Part shown: in pieces, positions 11,027 through 21,429 of the stretch | Layout: each line of letters starts with the position of its first letter | Numbering within the stretch: position 1 is the stretch's first letter | NCBI GenBank assembly: GCA_021234155.1 | Contig: JAJEKV010000036.1 | Coordinates: 5,710,209 to 5,774,208, forward strand | DNA: 64,000 nt | Origin: Isoetes taiwanensis | Lineage: Eukaryota > Streptophyta > Lycopodiopsida > Isoetales > Isoetaceae | Reading direction: 5' to 3' | Notes under the pieces: model-generated | What the model was told of the DNA's origin: nothing | Database searches by the model: none | Seen by the model: only the letters and a program-made list of their open reading frames with translations | Made by a program: the position numbers and the translations under genes

Positions 11027-11742
11027 ATGAGGTATGTTGATTCCTTGCTTTTTGCAGTCACTTATTCTAATCTGCTTCTTGTGAAGATTGAGTACTTCAA
11101 TGTTCGCGCGTGCATAACGTTTATTGATCCAAACCAGCCAATGTGGTATGAGGCATATGCAAGATGCAGTAAGAAGGTAAGTAAGCGAGAATCAGAATTT
11201 TGGTGCGAGAAATGTGGGGCGGCTACTGAACCATTAAAGAGGTGAGAGAGATCTGATTTACCAATTGGTTTGAATGGATGTGTGATGTCATTGTTATGAT
11301 CAGGTATATATTCCATGCAACATTGGGAGATGCAACAGAGAAATCAGAAGTTACTATCTTCAATAATGAAGGAGAACAAATCTTAGGCGCGACCGCAGAT
11401 GAGATGTCAAAAATCGTGGATAATGTAAGATAAGATTGGGGTGAGATTCTCACTGATGATTTTATGATAGAAATTAACAGGTTATCGATTGCAGGAGAAT
11501 AATCAACAAGCATATTATTCTCTCTTTATGGAGCACCTTTGGATTAGCAAAATATTCCGACTAAGCGTAGTTCAGACAGAATACAATGGATTCAAGAGTC
11601 ACAAAGTTGTGGTTCGTGAAGTCACACCTATAGATTGGGAAGCTGAATCTGAGGTTGTCATAGACGGAATAAAGAGGTCTAAAATGAGATTGGGAGGAGA
11701 GTTTAATCAGTTCAACTTGGAATCTCCAGCGGACAACGTATA
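11027..11742 (+). pseudogene. RPA1-like C-terminal DNA-binding domain, three exons, unit 1
   Basis: Exons 11027-11241, 11304-11424 and 11495-11742 are joined by introns with GT-AG ends (GTGAGA...ATCAG and GTAAGA...TTGCAG). The joined protein reads YFNVRACITFID, MWYEAYARCSKKV, FWCEKCGAATEPLKRY, TIFNNEGEQIL, then a long helix and VVVREVTPIDWE. This matches the zinc-ribbon OB fold (DBD-C) at the C terminus of RPA1, with cysteines spaced C...C..C as in the family. RPA1 binds single-stranded DNA; many plant Helitrons carry RPA-like genes. The N-terminal OB folds are missing. The start is uncertain. Confidence 0.85.
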
Positions 11743-12579
11743 GTTATCGTTTGCATAAAGGAGTCTGCAGCTCTGGCTGCGGGTCGATCTAAGAAAGTAG
11801 TTAATTTGAAGTTGATATTATGTCATCTATTAGAAACTTTGACTTTTTGTTGTGAAGTTGTCTTTGTGTTTGAGATTTTGTTCTCAAACTCTATGTGTTT
11901 TCTTTATGAAGCTGCTTCCATTTTGAAATACATGAAGTAATCTTCCGGCTTTTACTTAAGATCCACCTAGGCTAATAATGTATGTCTAGTTTATCAGTCT
12001 GATGCAAAATGTTAATATCTCTTTCAAAAGATATGTGATAATTTAGACAAGGAAGATGAAGTTGTCCGGAAAAGGTTGGGAATGAAATTATGCGAATTGT
12101 TGAAATAGAAAGAAGTCTTAACTTATTGAACAGTTAAATGTTCGTGAGACTTCGAATGGTAGACAGTAGATTTTGGTTAATTAGTAATAGCGAGAGGTAC
12201 TTATATGAAGTCATTTGGATGATAATATTCCAGTCTGTATCCATGATTAAACTTACACGTGAAACTTACTGCTAATATTTGTTACTGAAATGATGTTTAA
12301 CAAGTGATAAATCTATTGATGGCATTGCAACTGGTAAACTTAGTGGTGGTATTTGTCAGCGAAGTGATGTGTATGATAACGTGTTTGAGAAAAAGACTGG
12401 TAAGTTATAGGTTAGTTTTAGACGACCTGTGCGAGATTACTGGTATGCTTGAATAGTGAAGAGCTACATCACAGTGGATTTCAACATTCCATCGTTGGAA
12501 TTGTGCTTTGAAAAGCATGGCAGAACAGAGAAGGTTCATATGAAGGCAGGATTAGGAGTGACATACCTGGGGTCAGTAA
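11743..12579 (+). other. Intergenic part of the unit, nothing recognised
   Basis: The reading frame of the RPA-like domain may have run a little further (IVIVCIK appears in another frame near 11744). After that, stops fill all frames until the ATG11-like fragment. A short open frame at 12456-12653 overlaps that fragment in another frame and is not supported. The equivalent stretches are about 28440-29273 and 45110-45940. Confidence 0.4.
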
Positions 12580-13131
12580 TTGGAGGTGGAGAATATATTG
12601 CTGAAGGCAAAGCTGGCGTCTATTATAGCGATGCTTTGGAGTGTACACGCTGAATATGAACCTCAGTACATGAACCATATTGAAGACAAAAATGCTCAAG
12701 CTCAGAAACAATTTTCAAGTTCCATAGTGGCACAAAAGACTGCTGAGGCTTTGCAGTCCAAAGATGACGACATGGAACACTTAAATAAGTTACTAAATAG
12801 AAAGTAGTTACAATGTTATTCTTATGAGAAAAGAACAAGGGAATTTGAACAGAAACTGACTGATTGACATTCAGGAATGAATAAGTTCTCTGGAAACAAT
12901 AGTGAGAAAGATCATGGTGCAATAAATGCAGAGTGTGATGATAAGATGATTCAAGATTCAGAAGCATTTGATTGTAGTAACAAAGTGAAAGACGAAGAAT
13001 TGCTGGTAATAAAAGAAGTGTTATTAGAGCAATGTCTAACTTCAGAAGATAGAGCAAAGATAGCATTGTCTAAGGCTGTTCAATTAGATGGAGAATTTGG
13101 AAGTAATGCAGAACTTCTAAGGGAATGCCGG
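12580..13131 (+). pseudogene. ATG11-like gene fragment, unit 1
   Basis: The frame reads ENILLKAKLASIIAMLWS, KTAEALQSKDDDMEHL, a stop, CYSYEKRTREFEQKLTD, another stop, then a serine- and acid-rich stretch (MNKFSGNNSEKDHG...). The order and wording match the coiled-coil region of plant ATG11, a scaffold of the ATG1 kinase complex in autophagy, where LKAELASAIA, KTAEAL and SYEKRIQELEQRL occur in the same sequence. Start, N-terminal half and C terminus are absent, and in-frame stops split it. It reads as a captured, decayed gene piece inside the Helitron unit. It has no function of its own that can be claimed. Confidence 0.75.
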
Positions 13132-15470
13132 GTTAGTAGATTTGAAGTTCTCACACATGCGACGTTCTCAATGTTTCATGCACGTCTTACCTTTGTTTTT
13201 GTACATAGCTTTTGTCGGTCTGTTTCATGATGTGAACATATGATTCCGCGAAGGCGCAATTTCTTTAAACACAAATTCCATCTGAACTATTTGTGAAGAA
13301 TTTATTTTTATTTTGCATTTTCGTGGCCATTGCAATACTGTGGTTTGGTGATAAGAGCTGTTAAGTATGTTGCATACAATTTCAAGCGTATTCTGTGGGA
13401 AACTCTAAACTGTGGGAAACTCTAAAAACGATGCTGGTTATGAAGGTGTATTCTCTTAGATTGAACTCACACTGAGTATATGCTGCAATAAACATATTGT
13501 ATGGATGCAAGTTCCAACCAGGGATTTGATCTAATATAGGATAGAAAAATATAGCGATTTCGTGCCTCTATGCGATTTCACAGTTTAAAATGTCTATATA
13601 TTCTTTACATTTCATTAATATTCTCACTTTTTATAATAGATATATGGTTATTGTGTCATAGTGAGCAATGGGTCTATTGGGTATTCTATATGCATACACA
13701 AGTATTAGGATGCCAGCACAAAGGGGGGTTTGAATGATATTTAGTTGTTTAACAAATCATTTAAACATTTTAAACATTTAAACACATTATGATAGTTGCC
13801 TTTTTGTATGGAATGATTTGATGATATGGGATCTTAGTTTTTTGTTTTATGAATGTTTTCTAACTTATGTTTGTAGGGCATAAAGTTCGCATAGAGTTGC
13901 AAGGCAAAGTCGGGTGATCATAGCTGTGAATGAACTTATTTTTGCCAAGACCACTTCGCGGAATTACTTGGTCATGTTCAGCCTATGGAATCTTGAGAAT
14001 GATATCTCGCTTGTGACGCGTGGCATACGATCAAGAATGCTTTCTTCTTACGCAAGGTTGGTCTACAAAGAATGCCTGTCGAGTATAAGAATTCCTGTGC
14101 CTTTTCCATAGATGTTGTTGTGCAAAACAAATCAAATGTCACAATGACTGACTGTCAATTCTCACCTATAGACGACACTAATGTTACTAACTCGGGTCCC
14201 GGAACATTTCTAACCGATTCATCTAACTTGTGAATAATAAATGCTCTGCAAATCTCAGATGATTTAATAGAAGCAGCTATTGTTCCACTTCTCCCTGCAG
14301 CTGGTACTATGGGTGTAAACAAATAGACATGTTCGTCCAATTCTTATTTATTTATCCAGTTCATTCTCTAAGAAATATTCGAGTTTTCCATACCAACAAG
14401 TCTATGAAACTAGTTAGAAACAGTATTACCGGGCCTTTAGGTTTGTTGTGATGATTTGAAATAATGCCCAATGTGCACAATAAGGAGGTGATATATTTGA
14501 CAAAATTTGTTGAGCGCACACAATATTTTAGATCTATAACTAACTGATGTTACTCTAAAGTTAAAAAGGATTTTGGTGGCATGCTAGGAAGGAATGATAA
14601 ACTAGAAGATAGTGGATATCTTCCTTTCTCATGAGAAGTAGCAACATACCATATAGACCAGCTAGCATTTTATGTGAATAATACGACCTCTCTACAGTAG
14701 ATTTTAGCCCATGCTCTTTCATTACTGATGGTTCTGCCTTGATATAATTTAATATAATGCAACTATAGTTAATGAGACATCAAAAATTCTAATGCAATTC
14801 ATAGTGGCCTAGCAAAGAAAGGAATATTAGAAGGACGCTTGACGACCGTGAAGTTACATAGCTTTCATTTTCACTAGTTGTGTCATAGGTTATAAGTTAT
14901 GGTCTTTTTTGTGTATTGCCTTCATTTTAGAGAATAGACGTTTGAATCCATATCTCAAGTTGGCTTCTTCTATGGAGATATTTGGTGTCTGACTCAGTCA
15001 AATAAACAGATATGTTGTTTAAATCGTCGTTCCTCATACGACAATGGTATGTTTGGAAGACTGTTGCTAGAGATATTTTGTTTATCCAATTCTTATTTGT
15101 TTATGTAGTTCATTTTCTTTCCTTTCCTTTGAATTCATATTGTATGAGTCTTAGAAAGCCATGCCCCTTGGATGTAAACCCCCAATTGTTAGAATTCTAA
15201 ATGAATTCACTTCAATTATATGCATGCCATCTATATAATCTTAGATTGATTTATGCAATATATAATATTCATAGGCAAATGTTAAATGGAATATTTATGT
15301 AAGAAGGCATCGTCAGTCATTAAAAATGACAGGGCATGACTAGATATGTAATAATTATAATAGGATATTAAATCTCTACTCTGTTTCGATTCCTCTGTTC
15401 CTTTGTTTACTCGCTTTCTTTAATCGAATTGCTCTCCGCCTAATCAATCCGATTAATCGTGAAAGCACAA
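13132..15470 (+). other. AT-rich stretch with one unrecognised exon-like frame
   Basis: Mostly noncoding-looking sequence. Near 13876-14330 a segment follows an acceptor-like TTTGTAG and contains a frame (best seen in unit 3 at 47271-47588, 105 codons) ending in DCQFSPIDDTNVTN, with no recognised domain. A second frame reads ISDDLIEAAIVPLLPAAG. Another acceptor-like site precedes 15012. None is assigned. Units 2 and 3 contain the same stretch at about 29821-32170 and 46485-48830. Confidence 0.4.
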
Positions 15471-15474
15471 AAGT

Positions 15475-16140
15475 TTGCCGATGGCGACCGTGTTTCCGGG
15501 TCGACGCCAAATTTGGCGAGTTGCTGGTAAGAAAGGGTTGTATTTCTTTATGTTATTCTGTCTCCTTGTGATCACTGATGTTTTAAGCATGCTGTAGGAG
15601 CTGGAGGGAGTTGCAGTAGCACCGGATAAAGAAATCACTGCTATTGGCTCGAATCGAAAAAATTATTCTGTCTTCACGGTATCAGTGGGCAAAAGAATCT
15701 TCTTCGCCGAAAACAATATGAAGGATGGGAGCTTTTTTTGGCGAAAACAATATAACTTGATGGGATGTAAAACCTTTTCTTCCTAGCGACAATGGACCCG
15801 CTAATACAAATAAAAAGCCGGGCATGATATTAAGAACAATTTTTCTCAGGTATGTCGATGTCGAATGAGGTTTTTGTTATCGATGATGATTTATCCGATG
15901 AAGAAGAACCAATATCAAAGAAAGCATTCCGTGTTCCTCTCCTCAAAGCTAACTTCAACAGAGGCCCGGTAATCGGGCCAGATTATCTTTTGCTTTCAAG
16001 CATCGGACCGGTGATCGTAAAGGTGGTTAGCAAGCAAAAAAGCAAGCATTGCCTCAGCCATGGTTGGAATGCTTTCAAAAAAAAAATTGTTTGGCTTACT
16101 TAATTTGGTGATATCTTAGAATTTAAATTGCATGGAGATG
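15475..16140 (+). pseudogene. B3-domain-like gene fragment, unit 1
   Basis: The pieces read VGKRIFFAE, an acidic DDDLSDEEEPISKKAFRVP segment, and HGWNAFKK followed in the other units by LFGLRLGDILEFKLHGDELQ. The pattern GW..F....L..GD...F.L is that of the C-terminal half of plant B3 DNA-binding domains, and it occurs twice in the unit (the first as GWELFLRENNITDGT). In this copy the reading frame is damaged at several CTG/CAG sites, for example TTTCCGGGTCG where unit 2 has TTTCTGGTCG. Identification as B3-like is moderate; the N-terminal half of the domain is not convincing. Confidence 0.5.
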
Positions 16141-16664
16141 AACTTCAATGAAACATGAAAGTTCGAAAGTGCAACTTTACATAGGTGAAGCCTCAAAGTT
16201 AATTAGTGTTTCGAGAGCTTTTTATGTTTAGAGAAGAACAAAGATTTTGTTTTGCTGAATGTTTTCCTTATGTGATCGATTTTTACTTCCCTGACTGTTT
16301 TATGTTCTCCAATGTATGATCAGACTCCGATAAATATAATATACATAATTGAATGCCCTTTCCATGATTTGTAATATTGTAGTTGGATTGAATATAAGAA
16401 CCTAAAAATGTTAGATGGACTATACCAAGCAGCATTGAATGTGAAGTTGTTTGTCATATGCTTATTCATAAATCCACGCTGGTGATTACATTAGAGGAAG
16501 TATTTCCTATCCTTTATCGGGCGTAGTATTCATAATTTCAATAATTCATAAAATGAAGCTTCCATTTATGGTTGAAGGGCTTTAAGCCAGAAAAGTTTAT
16601 AGTTTATCTCTTGGCCAATTAAATGTTACTGTGTTTAGGCTAATTATTGTTTTTCTATCTACAG
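16141..16664. other. AT-rich intron-like stretch
   Basis: No gene seen. It ends with a pyrimidine-rich tract and CTACAG just before the exon-like frame at 16665, so it is probably intronic. Equivalents are at about 32824-33340 and 49586-50096. Confidence 0.4.
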
Positions 16665-16944
16665 GTAATCAGAGTTCTTTCTACTTACTCTATTTTCGAT
16701 TTCGATCATGCATTTATCGAGTGTGATAAGAAGGAGCATTCTGAAGTTTGCCTACAATGGAAAAGGAAGTTCTTTGAGGAAGTACTAGCTAGGCCAAATA
16801 ATCTGACTTACTTGCAAACTAGAGCGATCTTTAAGATATTCAGGTGGTTTTATTTTCCAAAGCATATTATTGTGCTAAATGCACTGAGGCTGGCCAGGTC
16901 TGGACATGAACATGGTAGTTTTACTTTTAAAAGAATATATGGTT
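16665..16944 (+). pseudogene. Unrecognised exon of a captured gene, unit 1
   Basis: The frame begins directly after TTTTTCTATCTACAG and reads VIRVLSTYSIFDFDH, AFIECDKKEHSEVCLQWKRK and FFEEVLARPNNLTYLQT. Its codon content looks genuine and it is open in all three units until a shared position near RWFYFP. After that, units 1 and 2 differ by two bases (CCAAAGC against CCAGC). No domain is recognised. It may be another exon of the B3-like gene upstream, given its position and orientation. Confidence 0.45.
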
Positions 16945-18040
16945 AATATTCTAAGCTCAATTTTCCTACCTTAAAGTGTGAGAGGGTATCACTTTCATAA
17001 ACATGTTTTATGGTCAAAGTTAAATAATATCTATGTTTTTTGAAAAATTTTGCTCTATAGTTGTTACTGCTTCAATCAATAAAATAATTTGACTTCAATG
17101 TCTTGAACTCCTTTAGTTTATTCTGTTCTATATCTGACTGTTGCAAGTTCAATTCCAAATACAATGGTCAATATCATATACCAAGTAATGTTAGGGTTTG
17201 CAGTTTATGAAGTTAGCATTTCAATTGATATTATATCACTTCTAACTCGCACTCACTAAAGATAACCTATGATAGATCTTCCACATCTTTTAAAGAACAT
17301 TGTGTTTGCATAAAATATGCGTTCGATGAACAAGTATAATTGAGTCCCAAATAGCAAGTTCAATGCAAATATACGAACATATATGAAGATATCTGAAGAA
17401 TAAATAGCTCTCCGAAGAATAGTAGTCAAAGAATACTATGGACACAACATACGTTTAATGCGATGATGGAGGCCAAGTCAGAAGGATATAAGGATGAGGG
17501 GGATATATTATACCCCCATCAATACCCCATGCATACATACCCCATGGATTGCCTTAAATCCCCACCGTTTAAAAGAAAATGAAGGCTCCAAAACTTGATA
17601 CGTCATGGGGCATTATAAAAAGGTCATCGGACGGCCATCCAAAGGGAATGCAATGACATCTTTACATCGTTGGATGGAAGGGGCAGGGCCGAATCCTGAC
17701 CATCCATTATGGGCAAGCAGATCCAAGGAAGATGTAAAAATTAAGGCTTTGAATCGTAGCTATGAAAATCAATGGGAATTTCAGGCTTTGAATATTCATT
17801 GTCCAGATTGAGGTTTCACGTTCGTCGAAATCTGAGAGGAAATATTCCCCTTGCTTCGTCGAAATCTAATAAAAAATCTAATTGTGAAATTGTGACTATG
17901 GCAAACACCGGAATTGTTGTAGTGTATGGTAGTGATGCCATGACAGAGCCTAAGAAACGTGTGACAAATAGCAAATGGAGGTGTAGAGTTTGGCGACGAA
18001 ATTAGATCATGTTAATTGGCCCTTTTGGTTTTGTTCTTAT
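16945..18040. other. Spacer with short unassigned frames
   Basis: AT-rich sequence followed, from 17605, by a 68-codon frame starting MGHYKKVIGRPSKGN that is kept in units 1 and 2, and an overlapping 77-codon frame at 17772-18005. Neither shows a recognised domain. Conservation between units carries no weight because the units are almost identical in noncoding DNA too. Confidence 0.35.
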
Positions 18041-18300
18041 GGCGCAAATGGTGGAAGATCGACGTTGTAGCAGCGGGTGGTTCAAGTAGTTTAGGATGCT
18101 TAAAGTGTGGACAAAGTGGACACTTTGGACGGGAATTTCCAAGTTCTGATTCACATAGTTGTTATAGAGGCAAAGGTCGTCAGTGAGGAAGAACATGTAC
18201 GAAGAAGAAATTCTAATGAGAATAAGTGGAGTGGATGAACAAAATCTAAATGGAACAAACCCAAAGAATCAACTGACTGTAGATGGGGAAGAGATAAACT
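18041..18300 (+). pseudogene. Zinc-knuckle gene remnant A, unit 1
   Basis: The frame reads GCLKCGQSGHFGREF then SSDSHSCYRGK. This is a CCHC zinc knuckle (C..C....GH....C) whose last cysteine is replaced by phenylalanine. Downstream pieces in shifted frames (NENKWSG, KWNKPKE) match the WG-repeat zinc-knuckle fragment at 21430-22400, so it is a second, more decayed copy of the same gene. No intact gene can be drawn. Confidence 0.65.
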
Positions 18301-18599
18301 ACTCATAATAGGACATTGCTTTATATAAGAAGGAAAAGTCATGTCTTCTTATCAGTAAATGAAAAGAATTGGTTTTCCCTAGTGTTTTTAAAATTACCAC
18401 GATCTTTCTATTCACATTCGTTAGATCAAACAGAGAAAATCGGGAACAGTTAGGAACCAAAGGTGATTGCAAAAATGAATGGGAGATTATCTTGATAATA
18501 ACCCGAACTAGATCTAGGTATTGATGACCCGAACTCTCATTGTTGACAAAAAAATATGTTTTTCCCAAAAATGGCTTAACTTCCTCCATAGAGTGCCCG

Positions 18600-18792
18600 A
18601 TCCGCATTACCTAACTTCTTCCTAGGTACACCCTTATATGTTTATGATAAGGAACATTGTCCATCCTAGCACATAATATATATGAGCATAGCTTAAAGGG
18701 GACGGCCTCTATGTGTTCCCTGTGACACGGGAAAACAAGGCCCTATAAATAGAATGCTCGTTCTGCCTGAGCATTACAGAAAAAACATCCTG
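18600..18792 (+). promoter_or_regulatory. TATA promoter A, unit 1
   Basis: CTATAAATAG at 18743-18752 lies about 40 bp upstream of the position where copy B has its start codon; here ATG has become CTG at 18790. The preceding 140 bp (TACACCCTTATATGTTTA...AGCTTAAAGGGGACGGCC) is about 90% like the region before TATA B at 22948, so the whole promoter with its first exon exists twice per unit. Confidence 0.6.
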
Positions 18793-18952
18793 GTGAGCAT
18801 CTTATCGTGCAGCTTGATCTGGGGCAGAGTTGGCTATAGTGTTCCCCCTGAAGGGCCTCCTCCTAGTCATGATGCAAATTCGATAGGTCGCCGCGGATCC
18901 GTAAATGATCTTGCCTTTTTCGACAACTAAGTGCGATACATAATTGGAGTAA
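18790..18952 (+). pseudogene. First-exon remnant A, unit 1
   Basis: Homologous to the first exon B at 22995-23154: SILSCSLIWGRVG then VPPEGPPPS. The start codon is CTG, a stop or shift lies in the middle, and the donor is degraded (GGAGTAATCGG; unit 3 has GGAGTAACTGG). It is therefore a decayed duplicate. The downstream sequence is antisense to Argonaute exons. Confidence 0.5.
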
Positions 18953-19059
18953 TCGGAACATAATTCAAGATATTATTCCTTTTTCCCCGCCATTACATCT
19001 AAAATTCAATGATTTCCATTTTGAACTCCGACTTACCTGCTGAAACAACAGTTGTGCTG

Positions 19060-20460
19060 CTAGTGTGACTCGTCTTTGGAACGTTAAAAGTCATTTTACT
19101 CACAATAAGTCCAGTATGGCTACTCAAAAAGAAATCATACTTTTGGGGGTCGCATACTACTGTATCCACGTTTATTCCTGGATGAAATCACACACCATTT
19201 CTAAACAGATTGAGAGTACACGTGCATAAACTGAAAACTTTACTTGGGGAAATATTTCCTTGGCTATTCGCACGAAAGAAACATGTATGGTGACGTTTCA
19301 GTGCAGAAATTAATGTTATCTTTGGATTATAGTCGTCTTTCAAGCCTTCACATGCCTGCAAAAAATCAATTTATTAAACATTTCAAAATCGATTTCTCAA
19401 GCTAACATCTGCATTCCTTTCTTAGTGCTGCCAAGTTTACATTAAGAACAGTTGCAAACTGGGATTCGCTAACACCATCCCGAAAGTCCAAAATACAATA
19501 AAATTTATTAAAATTGAACCTGAAAAATGGGAGAGAACTATACATAGCCATAAAGCGGTGGGAACTTGAAGACAAGCAGTTTGTGGAGGCAACTGCTTTT
19601 TGTTCCAATACTTACCGAAGTTTGTAAACATATTGAGAGTACACGCATAAACCGAAAGCTTTACTTGGGGAAATATTTCCTCGGCTATTCGCGACGAAAA
19701 GAAACATGTATGGTGACATTTCAAAGGCAACAATTAATGTTATCTTTGGATTATAGTCGCCTTTCAAGCCTTCACATGCCCGCGCAAAAACCAATTTATT
19801 AAACATTTCAAAATCAATTTCTCAAACTAACATCCGTGATTCCTTTCAGAGGCCGCCAAGTCTACATTAAGAACAGTTGCAAACTGGGATTCGCTAACAC
19901 CATCCCGAAAGTCCAAAATACAATAAAATTTATTAGAATTGAACCTGAAAAATGGGAGAGAACTATACATAGCCATAAAGCGGTGGGAACTTGAAGACAA
20001 CAAGCTGTGGAGGCAACTGTTTTGTTCCAATACTTACTGAGTTTGTAAACATATTGAGAGTACACGTGCATAAACTGAAAACTTTACTTGGGGAAATATT
20101 TCTGGGCTATTCGCAGACGAAAAGAAACATGTATGGTGACGTTTCAATGCAACAATTAATGCTATCTTTGGATTATAGTCGTCTTTCAAGCCTTCACATG
20201 CCTGCAAAAAACCAATTTATTAAACATTTCAAAATCAATTTCTCAACCTAACATCTGCATTCCTTTCGTAGTGCTGCCAAGTCTACATTAAGAACAGTTG
20301 CAAACTGGGATTCGCTAACACCATCCCGAAAGTCCAAAATACAATAAAATTTATTAGAATTGAACCTGAGAAATGGGAGAGAACTATACATAGCCATAAA
20401 GCAAAGTTGGGAACCCAAGACAACAAGTCGCGGAAGGCAACTGTTTTGTTCCAATACTTA
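19060..20460 (-). pseudogene. Argonaute PIWI exon pairs in tandem (period about 420 bp), unit 1
   Basis: On the minus strand three successive repeats (key positions 19206, 19631 and 20053 for the same motif) each carry two PIWI segments. One is FRDGVSESQFATVLNV then LAALRKE. The other, after TTTTTTGCAG, is ACEGLKDDYNPKITL then ALKRHHTCFF. In AGO4/6/9-type Argonautes these are adjacent: the RDG aspartate is the second slicer residue, and KRHHTRFF with NVPPGT follows it. The lowest segment (about 19060-19125) reads NVPKTSHTSSTTVV then GTAAGT. The donor expected after LAALRK is GAATGC, not GT. Repeated exons and missing donors make a functional protein impossible; this is a rearranged gene fragment. 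Confidence 0.85.
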
Positions 20461-21370
20461 CTGAGTCTGTAAACCCTTTCAACAATTCCCAACGCATTGA
20501 TAGTTTCACATTTTGATGATTGTGTTTTGACCCATGCGGCAAATCGAGATATCCTTGGGCAATCTCTACAGCCCACTACCTGCAAGTCAAAATAGGAATA
20601 TAATAAATTGAAACTTGAAATGTCAGCTGCACACACAGTTCAATCCTTATAGCTGGAATTGATGGTGACTTTGACAAGAATGGGGCTCCATGCGACACAT
20701 CCATTACAAAGATTATAGTTGGCCCTCTGGAGATCTTTGGAAGACCACGATCAAACTCCATCGATAATACCGTATTACATCCTCCACAGTACAGTTTCGA
20801 AAGTAAGTCTTCAGTTCAATGATCAGGGGGTCAAAGCATGGAGCTGGGGGGCATTTTTGCGCCAGCCAAGCACCCCCTAAGCACCTAATGTGGGAAATTT
20901 TACTTATTTTTATCTTTTTTTCTATAACTCCGATGAAGCTGAAATTTTGTATTCCAATTAATATGAATGCGTTGTAGAAAAAAATATTAAAAAAATAAAA
21001 GAAAAATATTTTTTAAAAATACAAAGAAAATAGTTCCGGAAAGCACCCCCTAAGCACCATGTGTCGCTGACACAAAAAGTGTCCCCCACCTCCATGTTTT
21101 GACCCCGGGGGAGTCATTATGGGGTACCAAGTGTGTTACGTTGGCATTAATTTTCAAAGCCACGCTTTTAAGCAATCGATCATTTATATTACGGGAGGAA
21201 CTATACACCGATTAATAAGTCCAACGCCTACCGATAGAAACAGTTTATTAATCGCCCTCAGAGAACATAGGTGCATAAGTATGCATTGCATCTTCCTTCG
21301 TAAACTACATATAAAAGGAATCAAACCATTATATACCATAGAGATTAGTCTTTCTGAGGTAGAATGCATA
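20461..21370 (-). pseudogene. Argonaute PIWI core exons, AGO4/6/9-like, unit 1
   Basis: In minus-strand order: GLINRCIVPP then NDQYLTNVALKINANV (other units), an intron holding a MITE, then GGCNTVLSMEFDRGLPKIS, PTIIFVMDVSHGAP and SPSIPAIR. A further intron is followed by CPRISRFAAWVKTQSSK and CETINAL. These match the start of PIWI (QCIAPTRVNDQYLTN, KINAKLGG, PTIILGMDVSHGSPG, RTQSPK.EMID) in AGO4-clade proteins, which bind 24-nt siRNAs in RNA-directed DNA methylation. The first catalytic aspartate (MDVSH) is present. No PAZ, MID or N-terminal domain is seen. Confidence 0.85.
20828..21106. mobile_element. 279-bp MITE inside the Argonaute intron, unit 1
   Basis: The ends are inverted repeats: GGGTCAAAGCATGGAG at the left and CTCCATGTTTTGACCCC at the right, extending with mismatches through TGGGGG.CA. 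Unit 3 has the uninterrupted site ATGATCAGGGGAGTCA. The best reading is a 3-bp target duplication AGG, clean in unit 2 and AGG/GGG here. Direct repeats AAGCACCCCCTAAGCACC sit inside both ends. A 3-bp duplication suggests a PIF/Harbinger- or CACTA-type transposase in trans; the family is not certain. Confidence 0.7.
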
Positions 21371-21429
21371 GAATAAACTCTAGTGGCTTTTTAGCTGAAA
21401 TTTTAAAGCATTAAACATCATCGAAACTC

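Noticed and set aside
12623-13066. 147-codon minus-strand frame, repeated in unit 2
   Set aside because: It is the shadow of the ATG11-like fragment on the plus strand and has no recognisable domain.
19402-20454. Separate small minus-strand proteins of about 68 codons (MEQ...FRDGVSES...)
   Set aside because: They are Argonaute exons read together with intron sequence, not independent genes.
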